A DNA stretch of 34,309 bases from an uncultured Eubacteriales bacterium (GTDB lineage Bacteria > Bacillota > Clostridia > Oscillospirales > Oscillospiraceae). Positions within the stretch are counted from its first letter, which is position 1. Each line of letters starts with the position of its first letter. The notes under the pieces were generated by a model. The model saw only the letters and a program-made list of their open reading frames with translations, had not been told where the DNA came from and did not search any database. The translations under genes and the position numbers were made by a program. The stretch covers positions 1 to 34,309 of the forward strand of contig ONNS01000028.1 in assembly GCA_900319275.1 (NCBI GenBank), read 5' to 3'. Shown here piece after piece: positions 13,605-21,260 of this stretch.

Positions 13605-15658
13605 TGGCGGAGCTGACAAAAGACGTCAGGTACATCAAGGGGATCGGAGAGAAAAAGGCGCTGGCGCTCAACAAGCTCGGCGTCTTTTCTCTGTATGACC
13701 TGGTGTCGTATTTTCCCCGACGCTATGAAGACCGCTCGCTCGAGCGCGCGATCGCCGAGACGATGGACGGCGAGAGCGTGACGCTGCGCGTCCTGATCGC
13801 CGATCAGCCGCGTCTCACGCGCGTGCGCCGCGGCATGGAGCTCGTGAAGTTCCGCGCCGTGGACGAGAGCGGTTCGGTCGATATCACCTATTTCAACCAG
13901 AGCTATATGGCCAATCAGTTCAACCGTGGCGACGAGGTGCGCTTTTTTGGCCGTGTGGAGGTCAAGGGCACGCACCGCTCGATGGTGAACCCTGTGTTTG
14001 AGCTGACAGAAAAGCCAAACGGTCAGGTCGGGCGCATCGTCCCGGTCTACCGCCTGACGGCGGGACTCAGCCAGCGCGCGATCCAGCAGGCTGTGCGCCA
14101 GGGGCTCGACGCCTGTGGAGAGCAGCTGCCCGATCTGCTGCCGGACGAGGTGCGCGAGCGCGAGCAGCTCGTTCAGGCCCGCTGGGCCTATGAGCAGATC
14201 CACTTCCCCAGCGATTTCGGCACGCTGGAGCTCGCGCGGCGGCGGCTGATTTTTGAAGAGCTGTTCATTCTGGCCTGTGCGCTCGGCGATATGCGCCGCA
14301 AGCGTGTCGCCGAGGACGGCATCGTTGTGCCCGCGCCGGATTTTGAGGAATTCTTCCGTGCACTCCCCTTCCCGCCTACCGGTGCGCAGCGCCGTGCGAT
14401 CGGCGATGCGTCGCTCGACATGGCTTCGGGCAAGGCTATGAGCCGTCTCGTGCAGGGCGACGTCGGCTCCGGCAAGACGCTGGTCGCCGCAGCCATGATC
14501 TGGAGCTGCTGGAAAGGCGGCCATATGTCTGCCTTTATGGCTCCGACCGAGCTGCTGGCCGAGCAGCACTTTGAAACACTGACCGGCTTTTTAGCGCCGC
14601 TCGGGCTGCGGCTCGGTCGGCTGACAGGCTCGCTGACGGCCAAGGAGAAGCGCACGGTCAAGCAGCAGCTGCGCGACGGCGAGATCGACTGCGTGATCGG
14701 CACGCACGCGCTTTTCAGTGAGGATGTCGAATACCGCGATCTCGGCCTTGTCGTCACCGACGAGCAGCACCGCTTCGGCGTCGGCCAGCGCGCCGCGCTG
14801 ATCGGCAAGGGGCAGCGGCCGCATGTCCTTGTCATGTCGGCCACGCCGATCCCGCGCACGCTCGCGCTGATCCTCTATGGCGACCTCGACGTCTCGATCA
14901 TCGACGAGCTGCCGCCCGGCCGTCAACGGGTCGATACCTTCGCTGTGGACGAGAGCTACCGCGATCGTCTCAACGGCTTTATCCGCAAGCTGGTCGGCGA
15001 GGGCCGCCAGGTCTTCGTCGTCTGTCCGATGGTCGAGGAGAATGAAGAGCTGCCCACACATCTCAAATCTGCCGAGGAGCACGCGGAGACGCTGCGCCAG
15101 ACCTTCCCCGAGCTGACGGTCGGCTGCGTGCACGGCAAGATGAAGCCCAAAGAGAAAGACAAAGCCATGGCCGCCTTTGTCGCCGGCGAGACCAACATTC
15201 TCGTCGCCACCACGGTCATCGAGGTCGGCGTCGACGTGCCGAATGCCGCGCTGATGGTGGTTGAGAACGCCGAGCGCTTCGGGCTCAGCCAGCTGCACCA
15301 GCTGCGCGGCCGCGTCGGACGCGGACGGCACAAGAGCTGGTGCATCCTGGTCTCTGATAACGACAGCCCCGAGGTCAAGGCCCGTCTCGACATCATGCAC
15401 AAGAGCTCCGACGGATTTAAAATCTCCGAGGAGGACCTGCGGCTGCGCGGTCCCGGCGACTTTTTCGGCTCGCGCCAGCACGGTCTGCCCGAGATGCATG
15501 TCGCCGATCTCGGTGCCGACGCCAAGGTCCTGCAGGACGCCCAGCGCGAGGCCCAGGCGCTGCTGGCCTCCGATCCCGATCTCTCCCGTCCGGAGCACCG
15601 GGCATTAAAAAATCGCATCGACCTGCTCTTTGCGCGCAGCGATGCGAGTTTCAACTGA
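13604..15658 (+). CDS. recG: ATP-dependent DNA helicase RecG
   Basis: A 684-residue replication-fork and branched-DNA helicase that regresses stalled forks and resolves recombination intermediates. The N-terminal helix-hairpin and wedge (OB) domain runs from DVRYIKGIGEKKALALNKLGV to about residue 170. Helicase motifs follow in order: Walker A GDVGSGKT (about 284-291), MAPTELLAEQH, DEQH box in VTDEQHRFGVGQR, MSATPIPRTLAL, then the second RecA domain with TTVIEVGVDVPNA and QLRGRVGRG. FKISEEDLRLRGPGDFFG and a short C-terminal hook finish the protein. The length is normal. The ATG at 13604 shares its first base with the apbE stop; a GTG three bases earlier is possible. Coupling of recG to an exported lipoprotein gene is unusual. 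Confidence 0.98.
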   Translation: MAELTKDVRYIKGIGEKKALALNKLGVFSLYDLVSYFPRRYEDRSLERAIAETMDGESVTLRVLIADQPRLTRVRRGMELVKFRAVDESGSVDITYFNQSYMANQFNRGDEVRFFGRVEVKGTHRSMVNPVFELTEKPNGQVGRIVPVYRLTAGLSQRAIQQAVRQGLDACGEQLPDLLPDEVREREQLVQARWAYEQIHFPSDFGTLELARRRLIFEELFILACALGDMRRKRVAEDGIVVPAPDFEEFFRALPFPPTGAQRRAIGDASLDMASGKAMSRLVQGDVGSGKTLVAAAMIWSCWKGGHMSAFMAPTELLAEQHFETLTGFLAPLGLRLGRLTGSLTAKEKRTVKQQLRDGEIDCVIGTHALFSEDVEYRDLGLVVTDEQHRFGVGQRAALIGKGQRPHVLVMSATPIPRTLALILYGDLDVSIIDELPPGRQRVDTFAVDESYRDRLNGFIRKLVGEGRQVFVVCPMVEENEELPTHLKSAEEHAETLRQTFPELTVGCVHGKMKPKEKDKAMAAFVAGETNILVATTVIEVGVDVPNAALMVVENAERFGLSQLHQLRGRVGRGRHKSWCILVSDNDSPEVKARLDIMHKSSDGFKISEEDLRLRGPGDFFGSRQHGLPEMHVADLGADAKVLQDAQREAQALLASDPDLSRPEHRALKNRIDLLFARSDASFN

Positions 15659-15675
15659 TTAGGTAGGTACATACG

Positions 15676-16266
15676 ATGAGAAAAACGATTTTACTGCTTT
15701 TTGCCCTTGCGCTGCTGCTCTCGGCCTGCGGCACAGCGGCCCCGGCGGCGACGCCGGAGCCAACGAGTGTTCCGACGGTCGAACCAACTGCGGAGCCAAC
15801 ACCAGAACCGACGAGCAAAGCCACCGTCGCACCGCTGCCGACCGAGGTGCCGGTCACGGTGACGACCGACCCGGCCGGTATCCTCGCGCTGCTGCGCGAG
15901 ACCGACGAGCGCGCCGAGCCCGGCTCCGCCGGCGCCGCGCTGAAGGCCGCCTCTGTCGCCTGTGACTTCCTTGACTATTTTATGTCCACGTCGATCTCCC
16001 GCGGCGAGGTCCGCACCGCGGCCGAGAGCTTTCTCGCAGGTCTGACGGCCGAAGAGAAGGCCGCATTTGCCGCCAAGCTTGCCACCGTGGAGAATGCGCG
16101 CCGCACCTTCACCGAGAGCACCAGCTATGCCGAAGGCCTGCTGCGCGACTGTGGCCGAATCAACGACTGTCTCTACCCCTGGGACGAGGCGGCGCACAAC
16201 AACTTTTCCGGTCTGATCGACGCCTTTGGCGGCCGCGCGGCCTTCGAAGCCCTGCTGCCGCGGTAA
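15676..16266 (+). CDS. Small lipoprotein of unknown function
   Basis: A 196-residue predicted lipoprotein. The signal peptide ends LLLSACG, with Cys18 as the lipidated residue. It is followed by a Thr/Pro/Glu linker (about residues 24-55, PEPT and VEPT units) of the same kind as in the large surface protein at 6130. The remaining 130 residues are largely helical, from VTTDPAGILALLRETDERAEPG to LIDAFGGRAAFEALL, without a motif I recognise. The start at 15676 follows AGGTAGG. It lies 17 bases after recG and is probably in the apbE-recG transcript. It ends 10 bases from the convergent S41-like gene, with no clear terminator between them. Extracytoplasmic location is well supported; the function is unknown. 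Confidence 0.8.
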   Translation: MRKTILLLFALALLLSACGTAAPAATPEPTSVPTVEPTAEPTPEPTSKATVAPLPTEVPVTVTTDPAGILALLRETDERAEPGSAGAALKAASVACDFLDYFMSTSISRGEVRTAAESFLAGLTAEEKAAFAAKLATVENARRTFTESTSYAEGLLRDCGRINDCLYPWDEAAHNNFSGLIDAFGGRAAFEALLPR

Positions 16267-16276
16267 AGCACCGCCT

Positions 16277-17617
16277 TTATATCGCCAGCGCCTTCTCCAG
16301 CAGGACGTCACGGTATAGCTCCTCTGTCGTCCACGGCACATAGCGGTCCACGGGCAAGCCTTTGCCCAGTACGCCGCGGCCCTCATAGGCGTCCGACGTC
16401 ATAGCGATCGGATACGAGATCGTCATGTGGCTGTTCAGCTGTACCGTGATATTGTCAAAGGTATCGAGCGTCCCCATCGTGGGCCGCCCCAGTGTCACGA
16501 CCTTGCTCCCACAGCGCTGTGCCATGGCGACAAAACGCTCTCCCTCGTCCTCGCAGAAGGTATCGGTCAGCAGTACGACCCGCTCAGGGGCGTGCGCTGC
16601 CGGGGTGAAGACCAGCGGCGGCGTCGGTTCGGCCCTGCGGATCACCGGGCCTCGGCCGTAGTTTTTCAGGTAGAAGTCCCGCTCGGTCTCGACAAGGGCG
16701 CGCTCGTCCGTGTCGGTCAGTGTATCCAGGAAGTCCGACAGCTGGCGGTAACGCAGCTCACAGTTGGTCGCCGTGCAGTTTACATAATATTCTTTCTCGT
16801 CCGTCAGCTCCGCAAGCGTTGTCTCCCGATCCAGCAGGAAGGGCAGCAGGCCGTTGAGCGCGTCCTCATCCCCGCCGACATTCCGCCGGAGATCCAGAAT
16901 CAGCTTTCGGCTGGCTCCGATCGCCGGGGTAAAGTCCCGCAGCAGCGCCTCGGTGGCCGAGCGATCCATGTGCTCGAGCTTCAGATACACCGTATCGCCG
17001 AGCAGCTTTGCGCCGATGGGCCATTGCTCTTTCGTCTCTGGCACATGCGGAAGAAGCATCAGCTCCTCGCTGCCATTGCGATGTTGCACCAGGGCGTTCC
17101 GCGCCATGCGCAGATAGCCGCCCCACAACTCGCGCTCGGGCTCACTGGCGTAAAAACCGGTTCCTCGCAGATAGTCGCGGATACGCTCGGGCGTCATGTG
17201 CTGGATCTCCAGCAAGCAGTCCCCCACCCGCAGCGGGCAGCCGGGCCTGGCCTCGGTGACCCAGAGACGGTCCCGCTCGGCGCGCACGCGGTAGTCGAGG
17301 CCTGTATTCTGATAGTCGATCCAGTTCTCACAGTGAAAGCGCAGGTGGCGGTCGCGCATATCGGCCGTAAACTGGTGCAGCGAGCGTGCAAGCATCTGCA
17401 GCGTCAGGTCGTTATAGCGGTAGTGGGACAGGATATAGGTCCGGTACTCGTTCGGCATGAACGCGCGGTGCTTCCGGGATGCCATCACATAGTCCGTCCC
17501 CAGTACCCGCACCATCATGTCAAACAGAGCGTCCAGGTCGATGGGCTCGGACTCCAGCGGCGCATACAGGTTTCGCCTGTCCGCGCGCAAGCGCTCCGCC
17601 CGCTCGTTGAGTTCCAT
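16277..17617 (-). CDS. S41 peptidase-like protein lacking the usual catalytic serine motif
   Basis: A 446-residue protein with the architecture of tail-specific (S41) proteases. There is an N-terminal helical region, a PDZ-like stretch (GCPLRVGDCLLEIQHMTPERIRDYL), then the S41 core with KLILDLRRNVGGDEDALNGLLPFL, VVTLGRPTMGT and a C-terminal GKGLPVDRYVPWTTEELYRDVLLEKAL. The usual nucleophile segment (a Ser-Ala-rich motif such as SASASE or FSAAED) is replaced by LLTDTFCEDEGERFVAM, which has no serine, so peptidase activity is doubtful. No signal peptide is visible, so it is probably cytoplasmic, unusual for S41. The ATG at 17615-17617 has GGAGG seven bases upstream; a longer start at 17635 would overlap that site. 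It stands alone between convergent and same-strand neighbours. Confidence 0.8.
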   Translation of the reverse strand: MELNERAERLRADRRNLYAPLESEPIDLDALFDMMVRVLGTDYVMASRKHRAFMPNEYRTYILSHYRYNDLTLQMLARSLHQFTADMRDRHLRFHCENWIDYQNTGLDYRVRAERDRLWVTEARPGCPLRVGDCLLEIQHMTPERIRDYLRGTGFYASEPERELWGGYLRMARNALVQHRNGSEELMLLPHVPETKEQWPIGAKLLGDTVYLKLEHMDRSATEALLRDFTPAIGASRKLILDLRRNVGGDEDALNGLLPFLLDRETTLAELTDEKEYYVNCTATNCELRYRQLSDFLDTLTDTDERALVETERDFYLKNYGRGPVIRRAEPTPPLVFTPAAHAPERVVLLTDTFCEDEGERFVAMAQRCGSKVVTLGRPTMGTLDTFDNITVQLNSHMTISYPIAMTSDAYEGRGVLGKGLPVDRYVPWTTEELYRDVLLEKALAI

Positions 17618-17653
17618 GCCGCAGCCTCCAATCATGCAAAGATTTGTGAAATT

Positions 17654-17683
17654 ACTATATCACAGACGTTTATATGCTGTAAA
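17654..17683 (-). promoter_or_regulatory. Promoter of the S41-like gene
   Basis: On the minus strand, TTTACA, an 18-base spacer and TATAGT with an extended TGA before it. Confidence 0.6.
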
Positions 17684-17685
17684 GA

Positions 17686-17713
17686 CAATCCGCAGGGCAA
17701 GCCCCGCGGATTG
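17686..17713 (-). terminator. Terminator-like hairpin after the reductase gene
   Basis: CAATCCGC, inner GGGC-AA-GCCC and GCGGATTG form a nearly perfect long stem. On the minus strand TCTTTAC follows, a weak T tract. The hairpin abuts the S41 promoter. Confidence 0.65.
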
Positions 17714-17764
17714 AACTATTTTTGCCCTAAGAGCCGGCTTTGGACAGCTCCCAGAGGTCAGGAC

Positions 17765-20128
17765 TCACAGCGCGGCGACGATCTGGCCGGCACACCAGCC
17801 GTGGGTCGTGGCCATGCCGATGGAGTTGCCGGCGCTCGGGCAGCTGTAGCCAAGGCCGTAGCGGCCGCCGAGGCTGTTGCCGACGGCATACAGGCCCTTG
17901 ATCACGCTGTTGTCGTTGCGCATGACGTTCAGGTTTTCGTCGGTCATCAGGCCGGTCATCGTAACCATCATCGGGGTGGGCGCCCTCTGGCTCAGCGTGG
18001 TGACGGAGGCATAGAAAGGCGCGGTCTCGATGGGCTGAAGCGCGCAGGCGCCTTTGCCGTAATCTCCGTCGTAGCCCTTGTGGCAGAAGTCGTTATAGCG
18101 CTCGATGCTCTTGAGCGCCGTGGCAATCACATCGTCCTCATAGCCGCAGAGCTTCAGCAGCTCCTCCAGGGAATCGGCCTTGTACATAGTGGCATAGCCG
18201 CGCTCCATGATCGTGCCGGTCAGGATCGAGATCTGGCCGTTTTCGTCGGGCTCGCTGTTCATGCCATTGATCACGTCCGCCAAAAACTGCGGGCGGCCAA
18301 AGTCGGGGCCGCCATGCTCCATGCCGGAGCCGGCCACGCTCCTGAGCCAGTTAGCATCGACCAGCATCACGGCGGTGCCGTTCTGCTGCAGATAGGTCGC
18401 GCGGTTAGCGGAGGAGATGTGGCCCTCGTTGGTGAAGCGTTTGCCCTTGGCGTTCAGCCACAGGCAGGAGTTGGCGCCCCAGGGAGAGCTCGGGCCGCCG
18501 CCGAGAATCATCGTACCGCGCGGAGCGGGATCGATGAAGCCTCCGGCCCAGCAGCCAAGCTTGACCGAGCTGCCGTCACGGCCGCCCATGAAGGAGAAGA
18601 AGCTCTCCTTATCGCCGCCGAGACGCTCGTTCTCTTCCATATACTCGGTCAGCAGCGCCCAGCACATGTCCTTGTTGCCGGCATAGTCACCGCCCGCCAG
18701 AATGACGCCCTTCGAGGCGTTGTACTGCACATACTTGCCGCCGACCTTGGCGATAACGCCGGTCACGTCGCCCGCGTCATTCTGTACCAGCACCTGGGCA
18801 GGCGCGTCGAAGACAATGCTGGCTCCCAGCTCGACCGCCTTGGCGAGGCAGGCGCTCTGCACATTGCGGATCGTGGAGTTGGCCGCGACGCCCTGGATCG
18901 GCTCCCAGTTATACGGGCCGGCGAAGGTAACCGTGGTTGCCCATGTCTTGGTGCCCGGCATCAGCGGGTAGTTTGTCAGGTTCTCGCATTCATACACATC
19001 CGCGCCGGACATCGCCTTGTCGGCGTCGATGTTGGTCTGAATGAAGAGCTGTCCGTCAGGGGTATTGTCATAGGTCAGCATGACCGGATCGAGCTTGAGA
19101 ATGTTGTTCTCGAGCACGGTGCCCTTGATGCCCTCGAGAGCGGCGTAGCGCTCCTTGTCGGCGCAGACCTCTTTTGCGACGGCCAGCATGTTGTTCATCA
19201 TCGGGCCGGAATTCTGCACGAACATGCGGATGACGTCGGGGTTGCAGCGGCCGCCCGCGCGGTTGATGTACTCAAGCGTGATCTCACCGAGATCATACTC
19301 CTTGATGCCGTGCTCCCTGGCGAGATCGCAGTTGTAGGCGGCGATGTCCTCGCCGTACCAGTCAAAAATTGCGGCGCTCTGCTTTTCCAACACGACGACC
19401 TTCGCGCCGGCCTGCGAAGCGGACAGCGCGGCCTGGGTGCCGGAGTGTCCGGCGCCAACGACCACGATCTCGGTGTCAACGATCTCATCGGGCAGGATGG
19501 TGGGCGCGGTGCCCAGCCAGTCGCCGGGGCCGGCATAGCCCTTAACACGGCCGTCCTCGGTCACCGAGGACACGAAGGGCTCCACCGGCGCGGACGGGCC
19601 GCCGGGGCCACCGGGGCCACCGGGGCCACCGGGGCCACCAGGACCGCCTGCAGCTGTCCCGGCGGGAGCCGCCTCGGCCGTACCCTTGGCCTGGGCGATC
19701 ACGTCGTTGAGCGCCGAGCGCACAGCGCCCGAGGTCATACTCGCGCCGGAAACGCCGTCGATCTCGGCGCTCTGGGCGTCGAGCACCTGCTGGATCAGCG
19801 TGTCGGCCGCCGCCTGGCCGATCTCCGGCGTCTCAGTGCTGACATCAAGGACGATCTTAGTGATGCTCTTCTCACTGAAGGTAGCTGTCAGCGACACGTC
19901 GCCGCCCATACCGGCGGCCTTGGCCGTGTACTCGCCGGGCGTGTACAGCACATCGCCGATGGCCTCGTTGATCGCGACGATCTGTTCGCTGCTCAGCTCG
20001 CCCTCTTTTATGACCGCGTCGGCCGCAAAGGCCTCCGGGTCACGTCCGGCCAGCCCGAACACGCCGGCGCTGACGGCGGCCGCCGCGGCGCCCTTCAGAA
20101 AGTCCCGCCGGGAAATTAATTTGCTCAT
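17765..20128 (-). CDS. Tat-exported FMN/FAD reductase (fumarate-reductase-like flavoprotein)
   Basis: A 787-residue exported flavoprotein. The N-terminus has a twin-arginine motif (SRRDFLKG, residues 6-13) and a hydrophobic segment ending near AFA-AD. An FMN-binding domain (about 40-148) carries the acceptor motif DGVSGAS (124-130), the ApbE target for covalent FMN. A (GGP)6 linker (161-178) leads to a FAD-binding fumarate reductase/succinate dehydrogenase-type domain with VVVGAGHSG (dinucleotide loop, 222-230), VVVLEKQ and a C-terminal GNSLGGRYGLGYSCPSAGNSIG closing the FAD site. Such enzymes reduce organic acceptors outside the membrane using electrons delivered from the quinone pool or an ApbE-flavinylated relay; the substrate here is unknown. 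No heme motif is seen. The start at 20128 follows AAAGGAGGCAGC. A LysR gene is divergent and probably regulates it. Confidence 0.92.
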   Translation of the reverse strand: MSKLISRRDFLKGAAAAAVSAGVFGLAGRDPEAFAADAVIKEGELSSEQIVAINEAIGDVLYTPGEYTAKAAGMGGDVSLTATFSEKSITKIVLDVSTETPEIGQAAADTLIQQVLDAQSAEIDGVSGASMTSGAVRSALNDVIAQAKGTAEAAPAGTAAGGPGGPGGPGGPGGPGGPSAPVEPFVSSVTEDGRVKGYAGPGDWLGTAPTILPDEIVDTEIVVVGAGHSGTQAALSASQAGAKVVVLEKQSAAIFDWYGEDIAAYNCDLAREHGIKEYDLGEITLEYINRAGGRCNPDVIRMFVQNSGPMMNNMLAVAKEVCADKERYAALEGIKGTVLENNILKLDPVMLTYDNTPDGQLFIQTNIDADKAMSGADVYECENLTNYPLMPGTKTWATTVTFAGPYNWEPIQGVAANSTIRNVQSACLAKAVELGASIVFDAPAQVLVQNDAGDVTGVIAKVGGKYVQYNASKGVILAGGDYAGNKDMCWALLTEYMEENERLGGDKESFFSFMGGRDGSSVKLGCWAGGFIDPAPRGTMILGGGPSSPWGANSCLWLNAKGKRFTNEGHISSANRATYLQQNGTAVMLVDANWLRSVAGSGMEHGGPDFGRPQFLADVINGMNSEPDENGQISILTGTIMERGYATMYKADSLEELLKLCGYEDDVIATALKSIERYNDFCHKGYDGDYGKGACALQPIETAPFYASVTTLSQRAPTPMMVTMTGLMTDENLNVMRNDNSVIKGLYAVGNSLGGRYGLGYSCPSAGNSIGMATTHGWCAGQIVAAL
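19595..19648 (-). repeat. GGP-encoding tandem 9-bp repeats (interdomain linker)
   Basis: Six GGP tripeptides are encoded by near-identical 9-bp units. They form a collagen-like flexible or extended spacer between the FMN and FAD domains. Replication slippage in exact units would change the linker length in steps of three residues. Confidence 0.9.
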
Positions 20129-20230
20129 GCTGCTGCCTCCTTTGTTTTTGTTCGACCGAAAAATATCCGGTTGGCTTTTGTATTCATCGAAAGCTGCTAC
20201 AGTTAACATCCGATGATATTGGATAGTTAA

Positions 20231-20259
20231 ATTATAGCGCATCCTCTCTTGCATTTGAA
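20231..20259 (-). promoter_or_regulatory. Probable promoter of the reductase gene
   Basis: On the minus strand, TTCAAA, a 17-base spacer and TATAAT. The leader is about 95 bases. Its -35 end touches the -35 of the divergent lysR promoter. Confidence 0.5.
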
Positions 20260-20277
20260 TTTCAGATGTTTTACAAT
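20249..20277 (+). promoter_or_regulatory. Probable promoter of the lysR gene
   Basis: TTGCAT (20249-20254), a 17-base spacer and TACAAT (20272-20277). Its -35 box shares a base with that of the divergent reductase promoter, so one bound regulator could affect both. Confidence 0.45.
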
Positions 20278-20296
20278 GGCGTTAAGAAAAACTAAA

Positions 20297-20322
20297 TGCC
20301 AACAGTGTTTATGCTGTTGGTA
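20297..20322 (+). promoter_or_regulatory. Inverted repeat in the lysR leader (candidate operator)
   Basis: CCAACAG (20299-20305) and CTGTTGG (20314-20320) surround TGTTTATG. The repeat lies just after the predicted lysR start point, upstream of GGAGGT. It could be an autoregulatory site or an mRNA hairpin limiting translation. Confidence 0.45.
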
Positions 20323-20337
20323 TCGGAGGTAACATCT

Positions 20338-21228
20338 ATGCTTCGCCCACAGCTGATCACCTTTCTCACCGTGTGCGAGACCGGCAGCTTTACCAAGGCC
20401 GCGGCCGCGCTGTATGTGACGCCTTCGGCCGTGCTGCAGCAGATCCGCGCGCTCGAGAGCGATTTTAGCACGCCGTTGTTGATTCGCTCGAGCCGCGGCG
20501 TCCGTCTGACGCCGGCCGGCGAGCTGCTGCGCAGCCGCGCCTGGCAGCTGCAGCAGCTCAGCGACGAGACCCGCCGCGAGATCGCCGCGCTGGCGAGCGC
20601 GAAAAACCGTATCGTCGTCGGCAGCTCGATCATGGAAAAGGTGCGGCTGCTGTACGAGCTCTGGGTGCTCTACGCCCAGCAGGAGCAGGACTGCGAGATC
20701 CAGATGGTCAATATTGACCTCAGCCGCCACATCCCGCCGCCCGAGACCGACCTGATCGAGAGCATCAATTCCGGCGTTCTCTGGATGCAGGAATGGGCGT
20801 TTTTCGAGATCTGCCGCGTTCCCTTCGGCTTTGCCGTACCCGCAGGCAGCCCGCTGAGTGAAAAGACCTGCCTGACAATCGACGATCTGCGGCACGAGAC
20901 CATCCTGACGCTCAACAGCGGAACCTCGCCGGAGCTGGCCGCACTGATGGATTGCCTGCGCGCGGCCGGCATCCCGGTCGTCGAGCCGCGGGAGCATGAA
21001 TCGAATATGATATGGGGCTCGGCCTTTCGCCGCGAGGTCTTTCTGGTGCCGATGGTCTGGAGCGACATTCTGATTGGCAGCACGGTTCTGCCCTTCGAGC
21101 CGGCAGTCACCCAGCCTTACGGCATCTTCTACCGCCCCTCGCCCAGCGACGCGGTGCGCTGTTTTCTCGATTTTATCCGCGCCACCTACCGCGAGGGTAA
21201 TTCACAGGGCATCGTGCCGGTGCTATAA
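20338..21228 (+). CDS. LysR-family transcriptional regulator
   Basis: A 296-residue LysR-type regulator. The N-terminal winged helix-turn-helix is typical: LITFLTVCETGSFTKAAAALYVTPSAVLQQIRALES at about residues 6-41, then LLIRSSRGVRLTPAGE. The effector-binding domain follows from about residue 90 to the end and would sense a small molecule, probably the reductase substrate or product. The start is the ATG at 20338, preceded by GGAGGT seven bases upstream; an earlier ATG in the same frame has no such site. The gene is divergent from the exported reductase, the standard layout for a LysR activator and its target. It is followed 32 bases later by mnmE, with no terminator seen. Confidence 0.95.
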   Translation: MLRPQLITFLTVCETGSFTKAAAALYVTPSAVLQQIRALESDFSTPLLIRSSRGVRLTPAGELLRSRAWQLQQLSDETRREIAALASAKNRIVVGSSIMEKVRLLYELWVLYAQQEQDCEIQMVNIDLSRHIPPPETDLIESINSGVLWMQEWAFFEICRVPFGFAVPAGSPLSEKTCLTIDDLRHETILTLNSGTSPELAALMDCLRAAGIPVVEPREHESNMIWGSAFRREVFLVPMVWSDILIGSTVLPFEPAVTQPYGIFYRPSPSDAVRCFLDFIRATYREGNSQGIVPVL

Positions 21229-21260
21229 CACGCTCTACCTATTGAAAGGATGCTGAACCC

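Noticed and set aside
16427-20119. 1230-codon plus-strand open frame opposite the S41-like and reductase genes
   Set aside because: It spans two recognised minus-strand genes and their promoter and terminator; no domain is visible in the translation.
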